5,879 bases of DNA from Actinomycetota bacterium (GTDB lineage Bacteria; Actinomycetota; Actinomycetes; S36-B12). The notes beneath the pieces were generated by a model that was not told where the DNA came from, did not search any database, and worked only from the letters and a program-made list of their open reading frames with translations. Shown here piece by piece: positions 1 to 5,879 of the stretch (positions are counted from its first letter, which is position 1; each line of letters starts with the position of its first letter). The stretch is taken from positions 1 to 5,879 of the forward strand of contig RGQW01000100.1 in NCBI GenBank assembly GCA_010029945.1, given 5' to 3'. The position numbers and the translations under genes were made by a program.

Positions 1-677
1 AATCGGTCGAAGATCCGATCAAGGCGATCAATCTCCTGATCGGCTCGCCTACGGATGGCTGCCATCTCCCGCTCGCCGGATTCGCGCACCTTGCGGCGGA
101 CGTCCGACTTCGCGCCCTCTGCTTCGAGTTCGGCGAGGTCGGCTTCCAACTTCTGCTGCCGAGCCTCAACGTCAGAGTCCCGACGTGAGGCAATCTGCTT
201 CTTCTCAACACCCAACTGCTTCTCAAGATTCGGCAGTGCCTCGTGACGCCCCTCGTCGTCCACCCAGGTGATCATGTAGGCGGCGAAGTAGATGACCTTC
301 TCCAAGTCCTTCGGAGCGAGGTCCAGGAGGTAGCCCAGGCGACTGGGGACACCCTTGAAGTACCAGATGTGGGTAACCGGAGCAGCAAGTTCGATGTGCC
401 CCATGCGCTCACGGCGAACTTTGGCGCGCGTCACCTCGACGCCACAACGCTCACAAATGATGCCCTTGAAGCGCACCCGCTTGTACTTCCCGCAGTAGCA
501 CTCCCAGTCCCGCGTAGGCCCGAAGATCTTCTCGCAGAACAGGCCGTCCTTTTCCGGCTTCAGCGTCCGGTAGTTGATGGTCTCCGGCTTCTTGACCTCG
601 CCGTGGGACCAGGTGCGGATGTCATCAGCCGTCGCGAGGCCGATACGCAGATCATCGAAGAAGTTGACGTCTAGCAC
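1..677 (-). CDS. rpoC: RNA polymerase beta' subunit, N-terminal part (partial, runs off the left edge)
   Basis: Beta' forms the clamp and, with beta, the active site of RNA polymerase. The window holds the first 225 codons, roughly a sixth of a usual actinobacterial protein of about 1300 residues, and the frame is open to the edge. Translation starts VLDVNFFDDLRIGLATADDI, the standard actinobacterial opening. The zinc-binding motif of the clamp is complete, with C60, C62, C75 and C78. It is followed by VEVTRAKVRRERMGHIEL and by HIWYFKGVPSRLGYLLDLAP, part of the conserved clamp region. Residues from about 145 to the edge are highly charged and heptad-like (for example LEADLAELEAEGAKSDVRRK), matching the coiled-coil insert of actinobacterial beta'. 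The start is GTG at 677-675, with GAAGGA seven bases upstream (685-690). It lies 45 bases after rpoB and is surely cotranscribed with it. The identification is certain; only the 3' part is missing. Confidence 0.98.
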   Translation of the reverse strand, partial: MLDVNFFDDLRIGLATADDIRTWSHGEVKKPETINYRTLKPEKDGLFCEKIFGPTRDWECYCGKYKRVRFKGIICERCGVEVTRAKVRRERMGHIELAAPVTHIWYFKGVPSRLGYLLDLAPKDLEKVIYFAAYMITWVDDEGRHEALPNLEKQLGVEKKQIASRRDSDVEARQQKLEADLAELEAEGAKSDVRRKVRESGEREMAAIRRRADQEIDRLDRIFDR

Positions 678-722
678 GTGGATTTCCTTCGTTAGTTTCC
701 GGTCGTCAATGTGTTGTCGCGT

Positions 723-3700
723 CTACAGTTCTTCGACGCTGCTGGGCTCGCGGCGGGAGAGATCGATGCCGAGTTCCTCCGCCGCACGGAAGACGTCGTC
801 GTCGCTGTCCTTCATCTCGATGGCGACGCCATCGCTGGAGAGCACCTCGACGTTCAGGCACAAGGACTGCATTTCCTTAACCAGCACCTTGAACGATTCG
901 GGGATGCCGGGCTCGGGAATGTTTTCTCCCTTGACGATCGCCTCATAGACCTTGACTCGACCCAGGACGTCGTCGGACTTGATGGTGAGCAGTTCTTGCA
1001 GGGCGTATGCAGCGCCGTACGCCTCAAGCGCCCACACTTCCATCTCACCGAAGCGCTGGCCGCCGAACTGCGCCTTACCGCCGAGCGGCTGCTGCGTGAT
1101 CATCGAGTACGGCCCAGTGGAGCGCGCGTGGATCTTGTCATCCACCAGGTGCAGCAACTTCAGGATGTAGATGTAGCCGACGGAGATCTCGCCCGGAATC
1201 GGCTCTCCGGATCGACCGTCGAACAGGTTGGCCTTTCCGTTGGCGTTCACCAGGTGCAGGCCATCGGCCGTTGGGCGCGTCGACTCCAAAATCGTGGACA
1301 GTTCGTCCTCGCGTGCGCCGTCAAAGACAGGGGTGGCGATGCGCGATCGTGGTTGCACGGACTGGACTTCCTTGGGCAGATTTGCCACCCGTGGATCGGA
1401 CGTGTCGACTTCCCATCCGGCGGCGGCCGCCCAGCCCAGGTGTGTCTCCAGAACCTGGCCGACGTTCATGCGGCCAGGAACACCGAGCGGGTTGAGCACG
1501 ATGTCGACGGGAGTTCCGTCACTCAGGAACGGCATGTCCTCGACGGGAAGGATCTTGGCGATCACACCCTTGTTGCCATGACGGCCAGCGAGCTTGTCGC
1601 CTTCGGTGATCTTCCGCTTCTGCGCGATGTACACCCGCACGAGGCGATTCACGCCCGGCGGGAGCTCGTCCCCTTCATCGATGTCGAAGACGCGAACGCC
1701 GATGATCTTCCCGGACTCACCGTGCGGCACTTTCAGTGACGTGTCGCGAACCTCGCGAGCCTTCTCGCCGAAGATCGCTCGGAGCAATCGCTCCTCCGGC
1801 GTCAATTCGGTTTCGCCCTTCGGCGTCACCTTGCCGACGAGAATGTCGCCGGGCACAACGTCGGCGCCGACGCGAATGATGCCGCGCTCGTCGAGATCGG
1901 CAAGCACCTCTTCGGACACATTCGGAATGTCCCGAGTGATTTCCTCCGGGCCAAGCTTGGTGTCCCGTGCATCGATTTCATGCTCTTCGATGTGAATGCT
2001 GGAGAGCACGTCGTCTTGGACGAGCCGCTGGGAAAGGATGATGGCGTCTTCGTAGTTGTGGCCTTCCCACGACATGAAGGCGACCAACAGGTTCTTGCCG
2101 AGGGCGAGTTCACCTTGATCGGTGGACGGTCCATCCGCGAGCACCTGGCCCACCTCGATGCGCTGGCCCTCGGTCACGATCGGGCGCTGGTTGATTGATG
2201 TTCCCTGGTTGGAGCGCGTGAACTTGTCCAGCGCGTACGTCGTGTACTCGCCATCGTCTTCCGCGACAGTGATCAGGTCAGAGGAGACCTCGGTCACCGC
2301 ACCGGCTTTGGTTGCCAGAACCATGTCCCCCGCGTCGTAGGCGGCCCGGAACTCCATGCCGGTGCCGACAAGCGGAGCCTCGGCCCTCAGGAGAGGCACC
2401 GCCTGGCGCTGCATGTTCGAGCCCATCAGCGCACGGTTGGCGTCATCGTGCTCGAGGAAGGGAATCATGGCAGTAGCCACGGACCACAACTGACGCGGCG
2501 ATACGTCCATGTAATCAACGTCGTTGGGCTTCACGAACTCGACTTCGCCACCCTTGAGTCGAACAAGCACGCGATCCTCGGACATCGCACCGTTGTCCTT
2601 CAGCGGCGTATTTGCCTGTGCAATGACGAACCGGTCTTCCTCATCAGCGGTGAGGTAGTCGACCTGGTCGCTCACCTTGCCGTTCACGACCTTGCGATAG
2701 GGAGTCTCGACAAATCCGAAAGCATTGATCCGGCCGTAGGTGGCCAAAGAGCCGATCAGACCGATGTTTGGACCTTCGGGCGTCTCGATCGGACACATGC
2801 GTCCGTAGTGGGACGGGTGGACGTCGCGAACCTCGAAACCGGCACGCTCGCGTGATAGGCCACCGGGCCCCAGCGCGGATAGTCGACGCTTGTGGGTCAA
2901 CCCCGCTAGCGGGTTGGTCTGGTCCATGAACTGCGAGAGCTGGCTGGTGCCGAAAAACTCCTTGATCGCAGCAACGACAGGGCGAATATTGATCAACGTC
3001 TGCGGTGTGATCGCTTCGACGTCCTGCGTGGTCATACGTTCGCGGACCACGCGCTCCATTCGGGACAGGCCCGTGCGGATCTGATTCTGGATGAGCTCGC
3101 CGACGGTGCGAAGACGACGGTTGCCGAAGTGGTCGATGTCGTCGGTCTCCACGACGACCTCACCGCGCGGCCCCTCCATGGTCGGCATGTCTGCGTGCAG
3201 ACGCAGGATGTACTCAATCGTCGCGAGGACGTCGTCGAGGGTCAGGACACTTTGACTCAACGGGAGATCGAGACCGAGCTTGCGGTTGACCTTGTACCGA
3301 CCCACCTTCGCGAGGTCGTACCTCTTGGTGTTGAAGTAGAAGTTGTCGATCAGGTTGCGTGCGTTCTCCAACGTGGGTGGCTCGCCCGGCCGCAACTTGC
3401 GGTAAATGTCCAGCAGCGCATCGTCCTGGCTCTCGATGGTGTCCTTCTCCAGCGTTGCCATGAAGATCTCGTACTGACCAAAGCGTTCGCGAATCTCCTC
3501 GGTGGTCATGCCCAGGGCCTTGAGCAAAACCGACACCGGCTGCTTGCGCTTGCGGTCGACACGAACGGCAACGAGATCCTTCTTATCGATCTCGAATTCG
3601 AGCCACGCGCCGCGGCTGGGAATGATCTTGGCGGTGAAGACGTCCTTGTCCGTCGCCTTGTCAATGGAGCGCTCGAAGTAGGCCCCGGGGGAGCGCACGA

Positions 3701-4187
3701 GCTGCGAGACAACGACGCGCTCGGTGCCGTTGATGACAAACGTTCCTTTATCCGTCATCAAAGGGAAGTCACCCATGAAGACCGTTTGGGACTTGATCTC
3801 ACCGGTCTCGTTGTTCATGAACTCGGCGGTCACGAACAGCGGCGCGGAGTAGGTGAAATCCTTGTCCTTGCACTGTTCCACCGTGTACTTCGACGGCTCG
3901 AAACGATGATCGCGGAAGGACAGCGACATCATTCCGGCAAGATCCTCGATCGGGCTGATCTCTTCGAAGATCTCGGTGAGGCCGGACACCTGGGGGATCT
4001 CGGTGTTCCCTGCGGCGATCTCTGCCGCGACCTTCGCCTGCCAATCCTCACGACCGAGGAGCCAGTCGAAACTGGCCTTCTGCAAGGCGAGTAGATCGGG
4101 AACTGCGAGAGGTTCGCGAATCTTCGCGAACGAGTGACGGGCTAAGCCCGGGGACAAAGGGGTGCTGACCGAAGTCTTTGCTGCCAA
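723..4187 (-). CDS. rpoB: RNA polymerase beta subunit, complete
   Basis: Beta is the second-largest catalytic subunit of RNA polymerase. The protein has 1154 residues, close to the 1160-1170 usual in actinobacteria. The protrusion and lobe occupy about residues 17-400. The rifampicin-pocket and fork region is at about 405-480, with D422, H432 and S437 at the positions equivalent to E. coli D516, H526 and S531, all in the sensitive form. Active-site acidic residues E713 and D714 sit in GHNYEDAI. Lysines K865 and K873 in GDKLAGRHGNKGVIAKILP match E. coli K1065 and K1073. The distance from D714 to K865 is about 100 residues shorter than in E. coli, so the large flap-side insertion of that species is absent. 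The C-terminal clamp part (about 1020-1154) contains STGPYSMITQQPLGGKAQFG and ends in SRREPSSVEEL. The start is TTG, chosen because GGAAGGA lies six bases upstream and because the conserved block SFAKIREPL begins at residue 19. No frameshift or internal stop is seen. Confidence 0.99.
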   Translation of the reverse strand: MAAKTSVSTPLSPGLARHSFAKIREPLAVPDLLALQKASFDWLLGREDWQAKVAAEIAAGNTEIPQVSGLTEIFEEISPIEDLAGMMSLSFRDHRFEPSKYTVEQCKDKDFTYSAPLFVTAEFMNNETGEIKSQTVFMGDFPLMTDKGTFVINGTERVVVSQLVRSPGAYFERSIDKATDKDVFTAKIIPSRGAWLEFEIDKKDLVAVRVDRKRKQPVSVLLKALGMTTEEIRERFGQYEIFMATLEKDTIESQDDALLDIYRKLRPGEPPTLENARNLIDNFYFNTKRYDLAKVGRYKVNRKLGLDLPLSQSVLTLDDVLATIEYILRLHADMPTMEGPRGEVVVETDDIDHFGNRRLRTVGELIQNQIRTGLSRMERVVRERMTTQDVEAITPQTLINIRPVVAAIKEFFGTSQLSQFMDQTNPLAGLTHKRRLSALGPGGLSRERAGFEVRDVHPSHYGRMCPIETPEGPNIGLIGSLATYGRINAFGFVETPYRKVVNGKVSDQVDYLTADEEDRFVIAQANTPLKDNGAMSEDRVLVRLKGGEVEFVKPNDVDYMDVSPRQLWSVATAMIPFLEHDDANRALMGSNMQRQAVPLLRAEAPLVGTGMEFRAAYDAGDMVLATKAGAVTEVSSDLITVAEDDGEYTTYALDKFTRSNQGTSINQRPIVTEGQRIEVGQVLADGPSTDQGELALGKNLLVAFMSWEGHNYEDAIILSQRLVQDDVLSSIHIEEHEIDARDTKLGPEEITRDIPNVSEEVLADLDERGIIRVGADVVPGDILVGKVTPKGETELTPEERLLRAIFGEKAREVRDTSLKVPHGESGKIIGVRVFDIDEGDELPPGVNRLVRVYIAQKRKITEGDKLAGRHGNKGVIAKILPVEDMPFLSDGTPVDIVLNPLGVPGRMNVGQVLETHLGWAAAAGWEVDTSDPRVANLPKEVQSVQPRSRIATPVFDGAREDELSTILESTRPTADGLHLVNANGKANLFDGRSGEPIPGEISVGYIYILKLLHLVDDKIHARSTGPYSMITQQPLGGKAQFGGQRFGEMEVWALEAYGAAYALQELLTIKSDDVLGRVKVYEAIVKGENIPEPGIPESFKVLVKEMQSLCLNVEVLSSDGVAIEMKDSDDDVFRAAEELGIDLSRREPSSVEEL

Positions 4188-4193
4188 GACGAT

Positions 4194-4200
4194 TCCTTCC
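4194..4200 (-). promoter_or_regulatory. Ribosome-binding site that fixes the TTG start of rpoB
   Basis: On the minus strand GGAAGGA stands six bases before the TTG at 4187-4185. No ATG or GTG in frame near this point has a comparable site, so it decides in favour of the rare start codon. TTG has also been annotated as the rpoB start in other actinobacteria. Confidence 0.8.
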
Positions 4201-4246
4201 GGGGCGCTGCTGCGTCGTCCGCGCCGACCCCGAGCACGTCTACGTG
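4201..4246 (-). other. Inverted repeats in the rpoB 5' leader
   Basis: Just upstream of the ribosome-binding site, GGCGC (4221-4225, read on the minus strand) can pair with GCGCC (4203-4207) around a 13-base loop. It leaves the Shine-Dalgarno sequence free but immediately next to the stem. Further upstream is a near-palindrome CACGTAGACGTG (4235-4246). Both are short. They may be incidental, or may shape the leader RNA. Confidence 0.25.
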
Positions 4247-4323
4247 TTCCAGCCTGTCAAATCCACACACGAGTGCGAACGATCAGCCGGAATCCGGGAG
4301 TAGTGAGGGCAGCGCGAAGTAGC

Positions 4324-4352
4324 AGCATACCCACGGGGCACGCTGCTGTCTA
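4324..4352 (-). promoter_or_regulatory. Likely housekeeping promoter of rpoB
   Basis: On the minus strand a -35 element TAGACA (4347-4352, one mismatch to TTGACA) is followed by a 17-base spacer and a -10 element TATGCT (4324-4329), which keeps the key first T, second A and last T. Transcription would start near 4316-4318 and give a leader of about 130 bases before the TTG codon. It lies downstream of the stem-loop after rplL, where a second promoter for rpoBC would be expected. The call rests on pattern only. Confidence 0.6.
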
Positions 4353-4369
4353 ACCCGGGGGAACCCCGA

Positions 4370-4402
4370 CGGTCCCTCGATCGGATCGGTCCCTGATCAG
4401 GG
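4370..4402. repeat. Direct repeats and palindrome upstream of the rpoB promoter, possible operator
   Basis: The octamer CGGTCCCT occurs at 4370-4377 and again at 4387-4394, 17 bases apart start to start. The second copy overlaps a perfect 12-bp palindrome, CCCTGATCAGGG (4391-4402). The group lies about 20-50 bases upstream of the proposed -35 element, a usual place for an activator or regulator site. I do not recognise the binding protein, and GC-rich spacers can give such repeats by chance. Confidence 0.35.
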
Positions 4403-4551
4403 GTGACAGCGAACCGCTCCCCTGTGGGCCCCGACTCGATCCTCGTCCCGACGGATCCGCACCGGGTATGTGCGTGCCTAGATGGTGGCCCGGTATCGGC
4501 AAAAGGTCAAGCAGGCAGGGGCAGGTCAGGGGATTTGTGTCCTGGCCGTGA

Positions 4552-4571
4552 CCGAATTTGCCTGAATCCGG
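4552..4571 (-). other. Small hairpin directly after the rplL terminator
   Basis: In the minus-strand transcript CCGGAUU and AAUUCGG pair over seven positions (one G-U) around a six-base loop. An overlapping alternative pairs the 7-base arms at 4570-4576 and 4536-4542, so two folds compete. It follows the strong stem-loop at 4577-4611 within a few bases. It could be part of a processing or attenuation structure. Confidence 0.35.
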
Positions 4572-4576
4572 ACACA

Positions 4577-4611
4577 CAACGGGGGGCCGAGTCATCCTCG
4601 GCCCCCCGTTG
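4577..4611 (-). terminator. GC-rich stem-loop terminator or attenuator after rplL
   Basis: A perfect 15-bp stem (4577-4591 with 4597-4611), with arm CAACGGGGGGCCGAG on the plus strand, closes a five-base loop (4592-4596). It begins 21 bases past the rplL stop. In the minus-strand transcript the stem is followed by GUGUGUCCGG rather than a run of U, as is common for actinobacterial terminators. Since rpoBC has to be made in proportion to demand, partial termination with read-through is likely, as known for E. coli. Termination efficiency cannot be read from sequence. Confidence 0.8.
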
Positions 4612-4632
4612 AGGGTTTGGTGCTGGAGAGAT

Positions 4633-5031
4633 CTACGCCAGAGAAACCGTCGCGCCGGCGCCTTCGAGGGCGGCCTTCGCTTCTTCGGCCTTCTCCTTGT
4701 TGACCTTCTCCAAGATGGGCTTCGGAGCGCCTTCCACGAGGTCCTTGGCCTCCTTGAGTCCGAGGCTCGTGAGGCCGCGGACCTCCTTGATGACGGCGAT
4801 CTTGTTTCCGCCATCGGCTTCGAGGATGACGTCGAACTCGTCCTTGTCCTCGCCGCCCGCAGCTCCTGCGTCCCCTCCGCCGGCCGCGGGGGCCGCGGCT
4901 GCAGCGACCGCTACCGGAGCGGCAGCGGTGACCTCGAAGGTCTCTTCGAAGGCCTTGACGAACTCGCTGAGTTCGAGCAGGGACATCTCCTTGAATGCGT
5001 CCAACATTTCTTCGGTGCTCATCTTCGCCAT
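4633..5031 (-). CDS. rplL: 50S ribosomal protein L7/L12
   Basis: L7/L12 forms the mobile dimers of the ribosomal stalk, which recruit elongation factors and stimulate their GTPase activity. The protein has 132 residues, within the usual 120-132. The N-terminal dimerisation and L10-binding part (about 1-34) reads STEEMLDAFKEMSLLELSEF. A flexible Ala/Pro/Gly hinge follows (about 36-60), and then the globular C-terminal domain (about 63-132), with the factor-binding signature GLKEAKDLVEGAPKP at 91-105. The start is ATG at 5031-5029, with GAAAGGA seven bases upstream (5039-5045). The second ATG, at residue 4, would sit too far from that site. It lies 43 bases after rplJ and is probably cotranscribed with it. 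No anomaly is seen. Confidence 0.98.
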   Translation of the reverse strand: MAKMSTEEMLDAFKEMSLLELSEFVKAFEETFEVTAAAPVAVAAAAAPAAGGGDAGAAGGEDKDEFDVILEADGGNKIAVIKEVRGLTSLGLKEAKDLVEGAPKPILEKVNKEKAEEAKAALEGAGATVSLA

Positions 5032-5074
5032 GGTGGCGTCCTTTCGGTCATTCCGGCCGAGGGCCGGGTGGGCA

Positions 5075-5809
5075 TCAGCCCTCGGTTGTCTCCTCCGCCT
5101 CGGCGGCCGGCTCAGCGTCGGCCTCCGGTGCGTCGGGGGTTGGTGAACTGTCGTGCGACGTTCCGTCTTCCTGGACGGCGTCTTCCTGGACGGCGTCCTG
5201 CTGGTCAGCCACGTCCTGGCCTTCAGCGGATGCGTCCTCCGACGCCGGGGCCTCGGCGGCTGGAGCCTCGGCCGTCGACGTTGAGGCCGACGGGTCGGCT
5301 TCGACCTTGGCCTGGAGTGCGCCGAGCGCTCGGGCTGCCTGTGCGAGCGGGGCAGCGAAAAGCGATGCAGCCTGGGACTGCTTCGCCTTCATCATGCCGG
5401 CTAGTTTGGCCAGGAGCACCTCACGGGATTCCAGATCCGCGAACTTCGCGAAGTCCTGCGGTGTGAGGATCGCCCCGTCCATGTAGCCGCCCTTGACGAC
5501 CAAATCCGGGTTGTCCTTGGCGAAATCGCGAATTCCCTTCGCTGCCTCGACCGGATCGCCGTCGACGAATGCGATGGCGCTGGGACCTACCAGCAAGTCC
5601 TCGAAGCCCTCGATGCCCGCCTCGGCGGCTGCCCTCCTGGTCAGCGTGTTCTTGACGACCGAGAAAGTCACCGCTCCACCCAGCGAGCGACGAAGCTCTT
5701 TCAACTGGGCAACGGACAGTCCTCGGTAATCGGTGAGCACAGCGGCAGCAGAGGATCGGAATCGATCGGTGATCTCGGCGACGGTGTCGACCTTGTCTTG
5801 CCGGGCCAT
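5075..5809 (-). CDS. rplJ: 50S ribosomal protein L10 with a long acidic C-terminal tail
   Basis: L10 anchors the L7/L12 dimers to the 23S rRNA at the stalk base and usually represses its own operon by binding the leader RNA. The N-terminal rRNA-binding domain (about 1-128) contains VLTDYRGLSVAQLKELRRSL, SVVKNTLTRRAA and LVGPSAIAFV. The L12-binding helix follows (about 129-168), with ESREVLLAKLAGMMKAKQSQ. The usual protein of 165-180 residues would end near there. This one continues to 244 through a tail (about 169-244) rich in Ala, Glu, Asp, Ser and Pro, with no Lys or Arg and with a DAVQE-DAVQE repeat at 205-214. The tail is in frame, with no gap or frameshift, and ends at TGA. The ATG start has an excellent AAGGAGG eight bases upstream. 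Identity is certain; the tail's function is unknown to me. Confidence 0.97.
   Translation of the reverse strand: MARQDKVDTVAEITDRFRSSAAAVLTDYRGLSVAQLKELRRSLGGAVTFSVVKNTLTRRAAAEAGIEGFEDLLVGPSAIAFVDGDPVEAAKGIRDFAKDNPDLVVKGGYMDGAILTPQDFAKFADLESREVLLAKLAGMMKAKQSQAASLFAAPLAQAARALGALQAKVEADPSASTSTAEAPAAEAPASEDASAEGQDVADQQDAVQEDAVQEDGTSHDSSPTPDAPEADAEPAAEAEETTEG
5165..5197 (-). repeat. 15-bp in-frame tandem repeat in the rplJ tail
   Basis: The 15-base unit GTCTTCCTGGACGGC (plus strand) stands twice without a mismatch (5165-5179 and 5180-5194), followed by three bases of a third copy. In the coding frame it gives DAVQE twice and then D. Units of 15 bases can expand or contract without breaking the frame, so copy number may differ between strains. 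Confidence 0.85.
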
Positions 5810-5814
5810 CAGAT

Positions 5815-5856
5815 CTCCCTCCTTGTTCGGACCGAACTCAGGATCCGGAAGGGGAG
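5815..5856 (-). promoter_or_regulatory. rplJ leader with possible Shine-Dalgarno-masking fold
   Basis: The Shine-Dalgarno region of rplJ reads AAGGAGGGAG (5824-5815). Upstream in the transcript CUCCCCUU (5856-5849) can pair with it over eight positions, with a two-base bulge. The enclosed loop has its own hairpin, GUUCG-GUC-CGAAC (5825-5837). Such a fold would hide the ribosome-binding site. L10 leaders in many bacteria are bound by the L10-L12 complex to shut off translation, so autoregulation is plausible. The window ends 70 bases upstream of the gene, so the rest of the leader and the promoter are not visible. Confidence 0.4.
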
Positions 5857-5879
5857 CGCGACATGCGCACGCGAGCGGC

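Larger units (their letters stand above)
4188..4632 (-). other. Non-coding rplL-rpoB spacer with terminator, promoter and rpoB leader
   Basis: These 445 bases separate the two halves of the cluster. Open frames here are short, lack ribosome-binding sites and resemble no known protein, so I call no gene. From the rplL end towards rpoB the spacer holds a GC-rich stem-loop (4577-4611), a smaller hairpin (4552-4571), a purine-rich stretch of loose GGCAGG and GGTCAG copies on the plus strand (4505-4535), a weak TTGACC element (4505-4510, minus), a palindrome with direct repeats (4370-4402), the likely rpoB promoter (4324-4352) and a leader of about 130 bases. In E. coli the equivalent spacer carries an attenuator and an RNase III cleavage site; a similar role here is inference. 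Confidence 0.75.

Noticed and set aside
711..1739. Long plus-strand open frame of 342 codons opposite the 3' part of rpoB
   Set aside because: It lies entirely antisense to a certain gene, resembles no family I know, and long antisense frames are common opposite conserved high-GC genes.
2903..2918. T424 and A428 in the rifampicin pocket (E. coli N518 and S522) as possible natural resistance
   Set aside because: The same residues occur in rifampicin-sensitive bacteria such as Bacillus (DQTNPLAELTHKRR), and the main resistance positions D422, H432 and S437 are wild type.
3129..4094. Plus-strand open frame of 321 codons opposite the 5' part of rpoB
   Set aside because: Same reasoning: it mirrors rpoB codon structure, with no ribosome-binding site or recognisable domain.
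4255..4262. TTGACA-like element on the minus strand in the rpoB leader
   Set aside because: It reads TTTGACAG with a perfect -35 hexamer, but the 17-base spacing leads to GTGCTC, which is not a -10 element, and no alternative lies within a usual spacing.
4505..4535. TTGACC element on the minus strand as a second, upstream rpoB promoter
   Set aside because: No sequence at a 16-18 base spacing resembles a -10 element better than a weak CACCAT, so it is not listed as a promoter.
4350..4814. Minus-strand open frame of 154 codons across the rplL end and the spacer
   Set aside because: It overlaps rplL in another frame, is rich in Arg, Ser and Pro as expected of off-frame GC-rich DNA, and runs through the terminator stem.
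4558..5466. Plus-strand open frame of 302 codons opposite rplL and rplJ
   Set aside because: It is antisense to two certain genes, and its Pro/Arg/Gly-rich low-complexity translation reflects the Ala-rich hinge and tail on the other strand.

Overview
The window is a housekeeping block from a high-GC Gram-positive bacterium (Actinomycetota). Everything recognisable is read from the minus strand, in the order rplJ (5809-5075), rplL (5031-4633), rpoB (4187-723) and rpoC (677 to the left edge, partial). The assignment to actinobacteria rests on three things. RpoB and the start of RpoC read almost like the Streptomyces and Mycobacterium proteins, for example the RpoC opening VLDVNFFDDLRIGLATADDI and the RpoB ending IDLSRREPSSVEEL. 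The beta' N-terminus carries the charged coiled-coil insert typical of this phylum. Base composition is high in G+C. The contiguous rplJL-rpoBC layout resembles Streptomyces and most other bacteria, and differs from Mycobacterium tuberculosis, where rplJL lies well away from rpoBC. I cannot name a genus.

Layout from the upstream end. Positions 5810-5879 are the end of the rplJ leader, with a strong Shine-Dalgarno sequence and a possible structure that could mask it. rplJ encodes ribosomal protein L10 with an unusually long acidic, alanine-rich tail containing a small in-frame tandem repeat. After a 43-base gap comes rplL (L7/L12). The 445-base gap between rplL and rpoB has no credible gene but is rich in signals: a GC-rich stem-loop 21 bases past the rplL stop (terminator or attenuator), a second small hairpin, a 12-bp palindrome with a pair of 8-bp direct repeats, and a good sigma70-type promoter (TAGACA, 17-base spacer, TATGCT) that would give rpoB a leader of about 130 bases. 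rpoB starts at TTG and rpoC at GTG, each behind a clear ribosome-binding site, with 45 bases between the two genes.

Together L10 and L7/L12 form the ribosomal stalk that recruits translation factors, and RpoB and RpoC form the catalytic core of RNA polymerase. The sequence suggests that the ribosomal half and the polymerase half are partly uncoupled by a terminator followed by a new promoter, the same logic as the known rplL-rpoB attenuator in E. coli. I found no mobile element, CRISPR array, tRNA, rRNA, phage gene or defence gene, and no sign of a previously undescribed system. The points worth checking are regulatory features of the non-coding gaps and the L10 tail.
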